A stretch of 64,000 bases of DNA from Uranotaenia lowii (lineage: Eukaryota > Arthropoda > Insecta > Diptera > Culicidae): NCBI RefSeq assembly GCF_029784155.1, contig NC_073691.1, positions 28,191,976 through 28,255,975 of the forward strand, read 5' to 3'. The notes under the pieces are model-generated. The model made no database searches and was not told the origin of the DNA. It saw only the letters and a list, made by a program, of their open reading frames with translations. A program made the position numbers and the translations under genes. Positions 12,301 through 24,004 of this stretch are shown one piece after another (positions within the stretch are counted from its first letter, which is position 1; each line of letters begins with the position of its first letter).

Positions 12301-13144
12301 GTTCCACAAGGAAGTCACTTCAGACCATTATTTTTCTAGATGTACATTAAAGTGGCTGCCAGATTGGGCATGTCCAGTTTCGCCAATCGACCATATGCAA
12401 TTGTAGATTGGCACAAAAAACTGACCTGTGCCTAATTTCAGCTTAATCGGACTTCATTAAGGGGTGCTTCAGAGTGCTCAAAGTTTCGGTATTTTATACC
12501 CTCAAAAATCGCCAAAGGTGGACCAAAAGAAATTGGAAAAATCGAAATTTTAATTTTGATGCCAAATGACTTAGAAATGCATAAAACATCGAGATCTGGT
12601 GTTATCTCGAGAAAAAACATTTCCTAAAAATCGGCTTCCTGGGACTCGGTCGATTTTCCAAAAAAGTCCCTTTTCGACTTCTTTACCATTTTTTGTTTTT
12701 CAAATAACACCAGATCTCGACGTTTTATGCATTTCTAAGTCATTTGGCAACAAAATTGAAATTTCATTTTTCCTTTGTAATTACGTAGTTTGTTGAATTC
12801 CAAAGACGATTTTTGACAAAAAAAATTGAGACAACACCAGATTTCGGCGTTTTATGCATTTTAAGCCATTTGGAATCAAAACTAAAATTTAGATTTTTCC
12901 GATTTCCTTTGGTCTTCCCGGTGAAATTTGGGGATCAAAATCTGCAACTTTAAGCATTTTGAGACACCCCTAAATCATGTTCGATTGAGCTGAAATTTAA
13001 TACAGGTCATATTTGTTGGCCAATCTACAAAATGTATCTATATGGTCGGTTTTCGAAATTCGATAATGATTTTTCCCCATACATCCACTGCTACTGTATG
13101 TACTTCAAGAAAAATAATGGTCTTATGTTTCTCCCTAGTGAAAC
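12301..13144. mobile_element. Long inverted-repeat element, family L, copy A
   Basis: The ends are inverted copies of each other: GACCATTATTTTTCTAGATG at 12335 and, on the other strand, a near match beginning at about 13124. Moving inward, the pairing continues through the GTAGATTGGC, ATTTCAGCTYAATCG and AGGGGTG blocks. The interior holds repeated modules with ATGCATAAAAC and GATCTGGTGTTAT in both orientations. Related sequence occurs at 29862-30385 and 43800-44090. No protein is encoded, consistent with a fold-back MITE family. Confidence 0.7.
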
Positions 13145-13377
13145 CGCATTCTCACAAGCGTTAATCATATATTTGAAAACTGTGACCCAGATATAGGTCT
13201 TCAAACATTCAATCAGGAATTTTTTTGTATGGAAAGATAAAATTTCAGAGAAAAAATAAGATAAAAAACTTGTATTAAAATTCTACTACAAGGGATAACC
13301 TGGTGTATGAAAGTTATACTGGTCGAGTGTCGAAGTCTATCGGAATGTAGGGAATTGTTCTCCCATGTGATCCAGAG

Positions 13378-16035
13378 TGGCCAGCGAGTTTCTATTTTCA
13401 AATTCCCGGTTTTTCCGGTTTTGCTGGTTGATTATTTTGATTTCCCCGGTAGAAAATTACATAAATAAAAATTTTAACAGTTTTTTTTACCAAAAAGAAG
13501 ACATTCATATGAAAGTTTTACAGAATTTATCACAGAAAACAAAAAAAAATTGGCAGATTGAAAAACAAAGCTGCAAAAAACAATTTTAGTATAGCTCAAA
13601 CTGTTTCCTGCAAAATGTTGTCAAAAATAGTCACATTCTCCTTGGTCTTTGATAACAACTTCGTACTTTGGCTAATTTGAAATATGATCATGAACAATAA
13701 CTTAAAACTTAACTTTCATAATTCGATTTCAAATTAAAATTTGTCTTTTTTTGTTGTTGCTTATTTCAAGCTAGATATTCATTGCTCCTGATTGATATTT
13801 TAATTGAAATTTTTCAACGCAGTTTTGAGAACAGATTTCGCTTTTTCTTAAGCATTCAGAAATTTTGTTTCGATTCTCGTCTTGAATACTGAATAAGGTT
13901 TTTTTTGGGTATATCCCTATTCTCCCCTATATCTATTTACTCTTAATTGAAATCTTAACCAAAATTTTTAAACCCATGCTTAGGGAAAATTTGCTTTTTA
14001 ATTTCTGATTTTTTTTTTATTAAATATTAATCAATATGATTAAGAGACTCATACACATTTGATAAGTAATTATTTACGCTTCTTATCAAATGAAGTAAAC
14101 ACGCAAAATTTACAAAAAAAAATCTTAAACCAAGAATTTTTTTTAGAATTTTTGGTTTTTATAAAAACATGTACTTTGGTAAACCCATTTCAAAATTGCC
14201 GAAAATAAGATAAACTACCTAAAAAAAAATCCTATTTGCAACAACCATATGTATCATTCATTTAATAAAAAAAAAATGAATTCCCATCGCTACTTAAAAT
14301 TAACAATGTTATCAAAATGTTTGATTCTTTTTACTTATTTTTTCCAGACTGTCAGGTTTATTTTTCCTGAGATTAGTGAAGAAACGCACTAAGGTGTAAA
14401 ATTAAAAATTCTTACATTAAATAACACTATTAAAGTTTCTAAAAACATAAAACATTTTTTTCATTTAAAACATATTGTTTTTAACTATTCACTGCACAAT
14501 ATCCGAGAGCTAGGAAGTACTTCACGAGAATTTTTTCTGCTAAGTTTCGTTATTTTCAAATACGTATACAATATTTTGGAATTAAAACTAGAAAACAGAA
14601 AATGTATACGCTGGGCAAAAAATTCCGATTTTTGAAAAAAAAGCCCGATTCCTCCTTAATTTCCCCAGAAAAAAACTGTATATTTTTTCGCATATTTTCA
14701 ACATCAATTTTCATCTTATCTATTCCGTGAGGTTTCAACTTACACAGTTGAATTCATTCATCCACACAAAAAGTTTCGCTGACTGAATTTTAAGCTTGTA
14801 TTGCCCGAATGCATAAACAAAATTTATTAATTAACAAAAAATAAGTTTTCAAGTTGTGTAAATTATGAAAGTGTTATTTGAAATGCGATCCACCGAGAAG
14901 ATTTTTAATTCAAATTTGTCAAACAAATACAAAAACGACTAAAGATGATAAATAAATGATTTTGGCAACACTAAATGTACGAGGGTGTTGCCAACATCGA
15001 ACGTGGTCTGTATATTAAATTCTTACAAGCGTGATAAAACTTGCCCATATGTTTGCAGGTTGAAACTTATAAAAAAATATGATTTTTTTATTGATTAGTA
15101 CGCTTCTGCAAAACTTTTGAAATTAAACCTGTTTTTTTACGAAATTTCTATAGCAAATGGAAAATTTTGTCCTGTAAAACGGAATTGAGGCCCTCAGAGC
15201 CAAAGGAGAATAAGTGCAAAAATGTTCGATTATGATTTAAATGGAGTTGATTGTTCATATTCCGAACTAATAATAATTGGTGAAATCAAATCTAATGATT
15301 CTGTCTTGGAACATTTCGTACCTGAAAACATTGTTGCGCGATTTTTCGTTTTGAAATTCCAAAGTTTTTTTCCGGGGTTTCCTGGTGAAATGATGATTTA
15401 TTTTTTTTTATTCTATTTGTTTTTTAAATATAAAATCATGGTGAATAAAACAAATCAATGGAAAGGTCCTCAAATTTTCAACAATTGTATTCCAAAACTT
15501 GTGAGCCGATAAGAAATCATGACAAAAACTGTGGCGTCTTTTAACACGTAGTCTTTTGTTATCAAATTGACAGGTTTTCATGTTTTTTTTAAACGAATCT
15601 AACGAAATTGGCATCTATTCGTGGTTTTGCTCCACAATTTCAACAATTTTTCAAAAATAAGTTCGGTTCAATTGATCATGAAACTATAATGTAGTATGTG
15701 TTTTTCAGCTACTGTAAAATTTTCTAGAATTTTTATAGATTTCTAAAAAAAACGATTTAATTAGTATAAAACTATTTTTTAAAAAATATATCAAAACATA
15801 ATTAAATCAGCTTGTCAATTTGAATGGGAATTTGTCTTACAGAACTTAAAATCATAAGATTGCAGGAAAATATTCAGTCATTTTCTGAATGCAGTTATAT
15901 TTTTTATAAAAAACCAAAGACATGTTTTAGAAAAAAAGAGGGGCTTTTCCCGGTTTCCCGGTTTCCCGGTGACGCGATGAAATTCCAAAGATTTTCCCGG
16001 TATTCTAGGTTTTCCTAGTTCGCTAGAAACCCTGT
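13378..16035. mobile_element. ~2.5 kb non-autonomous element, copy 2
   Basis: The left end GTGGCCAGCGAGTTTC matches the left end of copy 1, followed by CCGGTTTTTCCGG. The right end carries repeated TTTCCCGG words and, inverted, CACAGGGTTTCTAGCGAA. Internal blocks match copy 1 in order from about 13500 to 14640. About 14760-15800 has no counterpart in copy 1 and may be an insertion; a second end-like motif (CCGGGGTTTCCTGG) lies at about 15372. There is no transposase frame. Confidence 0.5.
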
Positions 16036-16039
16036 GAAA

Positions 16040-18560
16040 ATGATCAAATTTTCAATTTAATGGAAAGTTCTTGTGAAACATGAGGATCAAAGAAAAGGAA
16101 GAACATAAAATTTCTCGAAAAAGATACACCGTCAAGACTTGAATCCGCAATCTCTGCTAGAATAATTTATAGTACACGAAAGGTCCTCCAATCAAAGAAG
16201 AAGGGTCCCCATTCAATATAAAGAAAGCATGAAAGAAAATCTGCCAGAAAACATCCAGGGTTTTCGGCAAAGTTTCATGAATTATTATGATGGAACAAAG
16301 AAGGTCTTAATTTTATCACTGTTGAAAAATAATTTTCATATCTCAGAAACTTTATGAACCCCCCGAAAATTATTTGATTCTAAATGACCGCCTGTATTGT
16401 TTCAAAAGTATGTCCAACGCAAAAATCCAACGGAAAAACGCAAATTATTGTTTCCGGCTAAATTACATTTCTAGATAACTGTGCAAAGGAATTAATTCAT
16501 TTTCATTTCTTCTCCGTAATCTTCGATTTTATGCCAATTAATATCTCCTGGAAATATTCTGCTGAACAACTTCGCCCATAACATGTTATACGTTCACGCA
16601 GACAAGTTAAAAGCTGTCGAATTGAGCTATATGTATTTTGACAGTGTTCGGTATAGAAACACTAATCCGTTCATCGTTAATCAGTCCGTTGACTATTTAT
16701 TACGAACTTATTTTGTTGTCATCGATCGAAAAGAATGATAAAAACAAACTTAACTTTTATGTAAAGACATTGCAAAAAAATCCCTGTTTAATTTTTTTAT
16801 CGAACTTCTGGCGAAATGTTTGATTGAATTTCCAGCGATTTGTCATAAGCAGGAGATCTCACTTCAGTCTACATTCACATTTGTATGAACTTTTGCCATT
16901 ATTTTCATTGACATAATTATCTGAGTTGCATCTTTGCCTCAAAGTGTATTTTTCATTCAATGAATCATAATGAAAGCACAAAAACATCAATCAGTTATTG
17001 ACAAAGCCAATTTCTTTGGAGGCCATTGAATGCATCGAAACACAAATCTTTATCATAGCTCGCATTTGAAAGGCTTGATCAAACCACCCCGTGATTGATT
17101 GAACGAAATTTCACTTTCAATCATTCAAAGCATTCAACAAACACAAATCTTCACCAAATTTTGGAACGAAAAGCAACAATAGCCCATAGCAGTACTCAAT
17201 CATCTCGGGGCATCGGGAGCCATGTGAGCAGCAACAAAACATGAGGTAAGCATAAACTAATCCACAAAAGAAAGTGAATAAAAACATGGCTCAACCAAAA
17301 AAAAACTGGTGGACCGCGTAATGCAATGGCGGCCCCAAACCAAACATCGTCGATGATTATGTCGTTGTAGTTGCTGTTGAAGTTTGTGTTTTTTTAACTA
17401 TTCAAAAGAAGCAAAACGGTTTCGTTAATGGCAGCTCCCCAGTTGGTCAGCTGAGAGAGTCCAGTTTTGCAACCGAATGAAGTTTTCGCCTGTCTTGAAG
17501 CATAAAAAAAAACAGTCGAAAAAAAATTCGACTAAAGAGTGTCGAGGGAGCTGTATACGTATAATTACGACTGAGCTCCACAGCTGAGAATATCATCATT
17601 AACATACTGACCTTAAATGGTAAAGTCGTTGATGTGTTGTTGTCGTGAAACTTCAAAGTCGCGAAAGCGAAAACTCTTTTTCGGAAATTGAGATGCAGCA
17701 ACAAAACTGGGAAACAAAAACGATAAGATAAACTGAAGAAAAAAAACCTGAAAGGCAATACCGAAATGCTGTGATCAACTGACAAACTGAGCTGAACCCG
17801 TACGGGAAAGAAAAAAAATGGAGGGAAACGGAATAAAACATAATTTATGCTTATTTTTATATTTTCGTTTCCATTGCCACTTCTTAAGGGAAGACAAAAA
17901 TGACGCGCCACGCGACTTCTGCCGATTTTATGGTGGATTTGTGAAACTTTAAGTATATGACCGAATAAGAGTCACACACTCACTTATTTGAAAGGGAAGG
18001 TAGTAAACAGGTGTTGAACTCACTCGAGAAAGAAGGAGAGATTGGAGTGCAAAAATAACAACATGAAACAGGTTGCGGGGTTTAAACGATCGGAAGAAAT
18101 CGGTGCAACAACTCCCTTGAATCAACAACTCTTGTGCTCCGGAGAAAGGGTGTGTCAGGTTCGAATTTTATTGCAAAAAAGACACTTTTCGAGCAAACGG
18201 TGATAGAAGAAAGTAATAGGTTTTTTTTTATACCAAAGTTAGGTGTGAAAATCAACGTCGTATGAGCCCTTTAAAAATAAAACTATGAGCAAAGTTAATA
18301 TTTCGACTTAATATGTCAAATGATTTTTCAAATGTAAGTAAGTAAGTAAGTTACAGCACCGATAGAAGATAAAACTTGAAACTCTTACTCAAAATAATAC
18401 AACTAATTGAAAAATAGTATAAATAATCGCGCAAAACGAAAACTTTTAAATGGGTTGTCTAAAGAGTAGTTTGTATACTTCCCACCTCTTAAACAGTAAA
18501 AATCTAAAATTTCTTTGAAATTTTCTGTCACTGTGATACATTAATGTTTTGTCATTAAGA
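16040..18560. other. Non-coding stretch, locally less AT-rich at 17150-18180
   Basis: No gene is supported. The long minus-strand frame at 17447-17911 is Phe/Ser/Leu-rich, has no domain and looks like a by-product of purine-rich DNA. A small (TAAG)n microsatellite lies at 18335-18350. Confidence 0.4.
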
Positions 18561-20974
18561 TCATTTGTATCGTTGTTATCATTTGTATTTTTTTTTTTTT
18601 GTTGTGCTTTTAAACTATCTTCTATCTTCGTTTTCCACTCTTATTTGCAATTTTTAAAGGCACAATCGAGCTATATTGTGTAATTTAAAGTACTTTGAGC
18701 CATTTCATTTGATCGTTTTAAACCTTTTTCCATCATTTTTTTTATTCGTTGTATAATTATTAGCTTGACATTTTTATTTGGCCTTTTTTGGATAGTTTTT
18801 GTATTGAATTTTAAAGTTTTGTTTAATTCAATATGATATTTTCAATTCAATTGTTTTGTGTTGTATGTGGGCACTTGTTTTGTAATTCATAATATTTTTG
18901 TAAAATTATTGTAAATTATAGTAATCATAAAGCATTCAATTTGTTCACATTTGTGTCATTTTGAATTTTCAATTTTGTACCGCATTCAATTTCTTTCTGC
19001 ATTGTAATTTTATTAAATTTCTTTAAATTTTCAACGGTTATTATTTTCCTTCGACAATTATTCATAAATCTTTTTTTTTTTGGTTTTCCAGATAAAGTTT
19101 TTCCTAGTTTAAATTTTTACTAGCTTTTACTAGTTGAAATTTTTAAATTTTCTTCTTTTTATATATTATTGTTTGATTTTTTTTTTCTAATTCATGTTCT
19201 TTATTTTATTTTTCAATTTTTGTTGTTGATTTAATTCAGTTTTTTGTTATTTTTTAATGTTTACATTTATTCATTTTTTTGTTTTGTTAAGCTTTTTAAT
19301 TATTTTTTTGTGTTTTCCAATTTTGTTTCGAATGTTTTAAATTTATTTTGAGTTTTTAAGCTTTTTTATTTTTTTATTAGAACATAATTCTAATCTATTA
19401 ATTTCTTATGTATTTTCATTACATTATTTATTTTTTTAATTTTATTTATTTTGTTTTCGATTTTAATTTATTTTTTAATTGTTTAATTTTTCTCATGGTT
19501 CTATACTACTTTTTAGTTTGCTTGCTATGTATTTTTTATATTTTTATTTTTATTGTATGTTTAATTTATTTTTTTTCTGCATTTTTTATAATTTTTGTTT
19601 ATAATTTTTAAGATTATTGTAATTTGCTTTTTCGTGGTTGTTTTTTTTTTAACCTTTTCCTTGTATTTCATTTGTATTTCGTTTTTGATTTGTTTTGTCG
19701 CTTTATAATTTGTATAATTTTTTTTATTTTTAAGTTAATTTTTTTTAATTTTATTTTTAACCTTTTTTTGTTTTTTTAATTTCTAATATTATTTTTCCGT
19801 TTTTAGTTGTTTCTTTTTGTTTTTGTTAGCTTTTTTTTAATTTTGTTTTGCTTCTTAAATTTATTAAACTTTTTTCTTTTTTGATTTTTTTTACATTTTT
19901 CTTCGTTATTTTTTTTTTCTATTTTTTTGATTTGTTTCTCTTATTATTTTTTTTTGTTTTCTTTTATTTTTTTTTATTTTTTTGATTTTTTTTTGTTTTT
20001 TTTTGTCTTTTTTGTTTTTATTTGTTTTTATTTGTTTTTTTTTTTTTATTTTTTTTTTTGCTTTTTTTTGGTTTTTTTTTTATTATTTCCTGATCTTTTT
20101 ACTACTTTTATTAATTTTTTTTTTGTTCTTTTATTTATTTTGTTCTTTTTTTTATTCTTTTTTTATTCTTTTTTTTTATCCATTCAATTTTTATTCTTTT
20201 CATTTTTATTCTTTTCATTTTTTATTTTTTTCATTTTTTATTCTTTCTATTTTTCATGTTCTTCTAATTTTTTTGTTTTATTTATTATCAGTTTTTTTTT
20301 GTTTTAGTTTTCATTTTCGTGGTTTTTTTCTTATTTTTAATTTTTTTATTGCTTCAATTTATTTTTTTTATATTTTTCTTTTTAATTTTTTTTTGTTTTT
20401 TTTTTTTTTGTTTTTTTTATCTTTCTTTATTTTTTTGTTTTTTTTTATTTTTTTTATTTTTTTTTTTATTTTTTTTTATTTTTTTGTTTTTTTTTTAATT
20501 TTTTTTTTGTTTTTTTTTAATTTTTCTTTTATTTTTATTTTTTTATTTTTTTTTTATTTTTTTATTTTTTTTTTATTTTTTTGTTTTTTTTTATTTTTTT
20601 TTATTTTTTTTTATTTTTTTTTATTTTTTTTTTTTTTTTTGTTTTTTTTTTTATTTTTTTGTTTTTTTTTTATTTTTTTGTTTTTTTTTATTTCTTTGTT
20701 TTTTTTATTTCTTTGTTTTTTTTTATTTCTTTGTTTTTTTTTATTTTTTTGTTTTTTTTTTATTTTTTGTTTTTTTTTATTTTTTGTTTTTATTTTTTTA
20801 TTTTTTTGTTTTTATTTTTTTAATTTTTTTGTTTTTTTTTTAAATTTTTTGTTTTTATTTTTTTTATTTTTTTGTTTTTATTTTTTTTATTTTTTTGTTT
20901 TTATTTTTTTTTATTTTTTTGTTTTTATTTTTTTTTTTTTTGTTTTTATTTTTTTTATTTTTTTATTTTTTTGT

Positions 20975-21215
20975 TTTTATTTATTTTATTTTTTTGTTTT
21001 TATTTTTTTATTTTTTTGTTTTTATTTTTTTTATTTTTTTGTTTTTATTTTTTTTATTTTTTTGTTTTTATTTTTTTTATTTTTTTGTTTTTATTTTTTT
21101 TATTTTTTTGTTTTTATTTTTTTTATTTTTTTGTTTTTATTTTTTTTATTTTTTTGTTTTTATTTTTTTTATTTTTTTGTTTTTATTTTTTTTATTTTTT
21201 TGTTTTTATTTTTTT
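20975..21215. repeat. 23 bp T-rich minisatellite
   Basis: About ten units follow the pattern G-T5-A-T8-A-T7 (23 bp) with little variation, so they are recently homogenised relative to the surrounding T-rich DNA. Confidence 0.85.
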
Positions 21216-21589
21216 TTTTTTTGGTTTTTTTTTGTTTTTTAATTTTTTGTTTTTTTTTTTTTTACTTTCTTGTTTTTTTTTACTTTTTTTTTTTTTATTA
21301 TTTTTTTTTATTTTTTTGGTTTTTTTTTTACTTTTTTGTTTTTTCTACTTTTTTGTTTTTTTTTTACTTTTTTGTTTTTTTTTTCCTTTTTTGTTTTTTT
21401 TTATTTTTTTATTTTTTTGTTTTTTTTTATTTTTTTTGTTTTTTTTTATTTTTTTGTTTTTTTTTTTGCTTTTTTAATTTTTTTGTTTTTTTTTTGTTTT
21501 TTTTAATTTTTTTGTTTTTTTTTCTATTTTTTTGTTTTTCTTAATTTTTAGATTTTTGTAATTTTTTGTTTTATTTTTAATTTCTTGTT

Positions 21590-21960
21590 TTTTTTTTATT
21601 TTTTTTATTTTTTTGTTTTTTTTTTTATTTTTTTGTTTTTTTTATTTTTTTGTTTTTTTTTAATTTTTTGTTTTTTTTTTTATTTTTTTGTTTTTTTTTT
21701 GTTTTTTTTTTTTTTTGTTTTTTTTTTATTTTTTTGTTTTTTTTTATTTTTTTGTTTTTTTTTATTTTTTTGTTTTTTTTATATTTTTTTGTTTTTTTTT
21801 TATTTTTTTGTTTTTTTTTATTTTTTTGTTTTTTTTTAGTTTTTTGTTTTTTTTTATTTTTTTGTTTTTTTATTTTTTTGTTTTTTTTTATTTTTTTGTT
21901 TTTTTTTATTTTTTTGTTTTTTTTTATTTTTTTGCTTTTTTTATATTTTTTGTTTTTTTT
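21590..21960. repeat. ~18-20 bp T-rich minisatellite
   Basis: Units of roughly T7-G-T9-A recur with varying T-run length. A similar pattern occurs at 20640-20830. The array breaks down at about 21960. Confidence 0.8.
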
Positions 21961-22379
21961 TTATGGTGCTTAAATTTTATTTGTTCTTTTATTTTTTTGG
22001 GGTTTTTTATCGTTTTTTCTTTATTTCTTTTTTGTTTTTCTTTCTATTTAATGTTTTTTGTATTGTTTTTTTAAATTTTTTTTTGTGTTTTTTGTAATTT
22101 TTGTGTTTATTTTTTCTTGTTTTTCTTTTATTTTTATATATTTTAATTTTTTATGTATTTTACTTTTTTATGTTCAAGTTTTGTTTTTATTTTTATTTTT
22201 TTGTTTTTTTTATGATTTTCTTTATTTTCAGGGTTTTTCTTGTTTTTATGGTTTTTTTATGTTTTTATGTTTTTTGGTTTTTCTTTTTTCATTTTTTTGT
22301 ATTTTTTTTTAAATTTGTTTGTTATTTAATTTTTTATAAAAATATTTTTGTTTGTTTTATTTCTTTTTGAATTTTTGTT

Positions 22380-24000
22380 CAGAAAACCTTGCTTTAAAAA
22401 TTTTACGTTATTATTTTGATTCAATTACCACACATAGGCACTATGAGAAATTTAAAGGCAAAGGTGTCAAATTTTTTGTTGTTTGAGAATTTTTAAATCA
22501 TTTGATGTATGCAATATTTAAACTCAAATCGACTAACTGTGGCAAATTTCGAAGTATTGTTTACCTACGATGATTATAATAGAAGGGATATCATTAAGTC
22601 CTGACGCCAATAATTTGATCAGAAGATCTTTACCCAGTCTCTTACCTGAAATGAGAAAAAGATAAAAATAAAATTAGTATCACATTAAATTGGATAGATG
22701 AATGAATGTAAATCAATTTAAAATATCTTATTAAATTAAAAAAAAAAAACATAAAAGCAGAGTGTAACTCAAAAAGATTATCCATTTCCTGGTGATGTGT
22801 GAAGTAATTAACAATGAACGGTTTTTTCCTAATTTCAAACAAACCTTTAGATACAAGCTAGCTAACTACCAAGAGTCTTTGTCTGCCGGCCAACCTTCCG
22901 CGGATTAGCCATGTTCTGTGTTCTGACTTCGACAAAGCATACCCAGGCAAACAGAAGCACAATCTGAAGCTCAACAACAACAGAAACAGAAGCAGCAAAG
23001 GAGGTAAACACATCATTCATTCTTCTTTGCCTAGGTCCACTGGACTGACAAGGCAAACAGAAATGCATCTACTTTAGAGCGAAGTGCAAGAAGGAAAAAA
23101 AATGCCCGTTGCACTTTTAAATCGATTCAGCTTTTCTGCGGGTGCTGAAAGCGGAAATAAGTTGAGGGAGTACGTGGAAACAGGTGTTGGGGAAATTGGA
23201 AGTCACTCCTAGGAACAACCAACAACGGATTCAATTGGCTAAGAACAGGGCTCGGCTTCAGTAAATCTATAGCTATAGATAGTGGGAAGTAGAAGTAGTT
23301 GTTGGCAGAAAAATCGATAACCCTGACTATGGTACACCGGGTTGTTTGCTACTCTTTTTGCACCCAAGTCCCAAACCACCTTCTTCAATGTGACTGCGCC
23401 GAGTCTAGGTTTTGGACCGAGACGTTGAGACTAGTTTTAACCATGAGGCACCCGCCAGCCCATCCGATAGTCATCCACGCGTGGAATAGTAGGTATAATA
23501 CCTCATTCATGGGATCCAAACTTATTTCTTGGTATCGCGCTTTTGGTCCATTATCTGCAAAACTTGTTGAGGCATGACACTTCAATGATTTTGGTCAATG
23601 TGCCTAGCTTTGCTGTTGCTTGAGAAAATGGACACCGGGGAAAAAGTGATTTCAGCTTTGATTTGCAATTGAAGAATGAACCGTTGTTCATTCTCACACT
23701 TGATTTCCAATGAAAAAAAAAAACCCCTGTTCTGATCTTGTTCGCTTTGAAGCTTATAAAGTGAATTCATAACTAAAATCTAAATCCACAGCTAAGGGGA
23801 ATAGGATCTAAAAAAAGCGTAAGCTGATGGCATCGCAATCCAAATGAGAAACGCCTACCCAAACTTTAACTCCTGGCCACAGTGTCAGAAAACAGAAATT
23901 TAAACCAAACTAAGTATTCAGAAACCACATATAAGAATTTTCAACTATTTGGCCTTTTACATTCAAGTGTAGTTTGATATTTCACAAAGGTTTTCCAATC
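22380..24000. other. Ordinary-composition island inside the T-rich region
   Basis: Base composition returns to normal for about 1.6 kb between the two T-rich blocks. Apart from the candidate exons at 22565-23068, the island holds only unassigned open frames, such as 23299-23577 (plus), which has no recognisable domain. Confidence 0.6.
22565..23068 (-). CDS. Candidate two-exon start of a secreted or peptide-precursor gene, function unknown
   Basis: Exon 1 would run from an ATG at 23068 (or 23020) to 22870 and encodes a hydrophobic stretch (VVVELQIVLLFAWVCFV) that could be a signal sequence, then a basic stretch (ANPRKVGRQTKT). A GTAGTT donor at 22869 splits a Gly codon. An acceptor with a strong pyrimidine tract (CTTTTTCTCATTTCAG) opens exon 2 at 22645-22565. 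Exon 2 is 81 bp, phase 1 at both ends, fully open, encodes KRLGKDLLIKLLASGLND plus a hydrophobic run, and ends at TAG|GTAAAC. A Gly-Lys-Arg junction arises at the splice. No known neuropeptide was recognised. In another frame, 23016-22858 encodes MMCLPPLLLLFLLLLSF, an even better leader, but it has no compatible donor. The acceptor may instead be a recursive splice site. Confidence 0.3.
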
Positions 24001-24004
24001 TTTC

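Larger units (their letters stand above)
18560..22375. repeat. T-rich low-complexity block 1
   Basis: The plus strand is overwhelmingly T, with isolated G, A and occasional C, for almost 4 kb. The core (about 19900-22320) is nearly pure T runs punctuated by single G and A. Periodic subregions are listed separately. The very long Phe-only frames (for example 19982-21544) are by-products with no protein meaning. Confidence 0.9.

Noticed and set aside
17447..17911. 154-codon minus-strand frame
   Set aside because: Phe/Ser-rich from purine-rich plus strand, no family resemblance.
19982..21544. 520-codon open frame
   Set aside because: Almost pure Phe with Leu, Val and Ile from T-run DNA; an artefact of composition.
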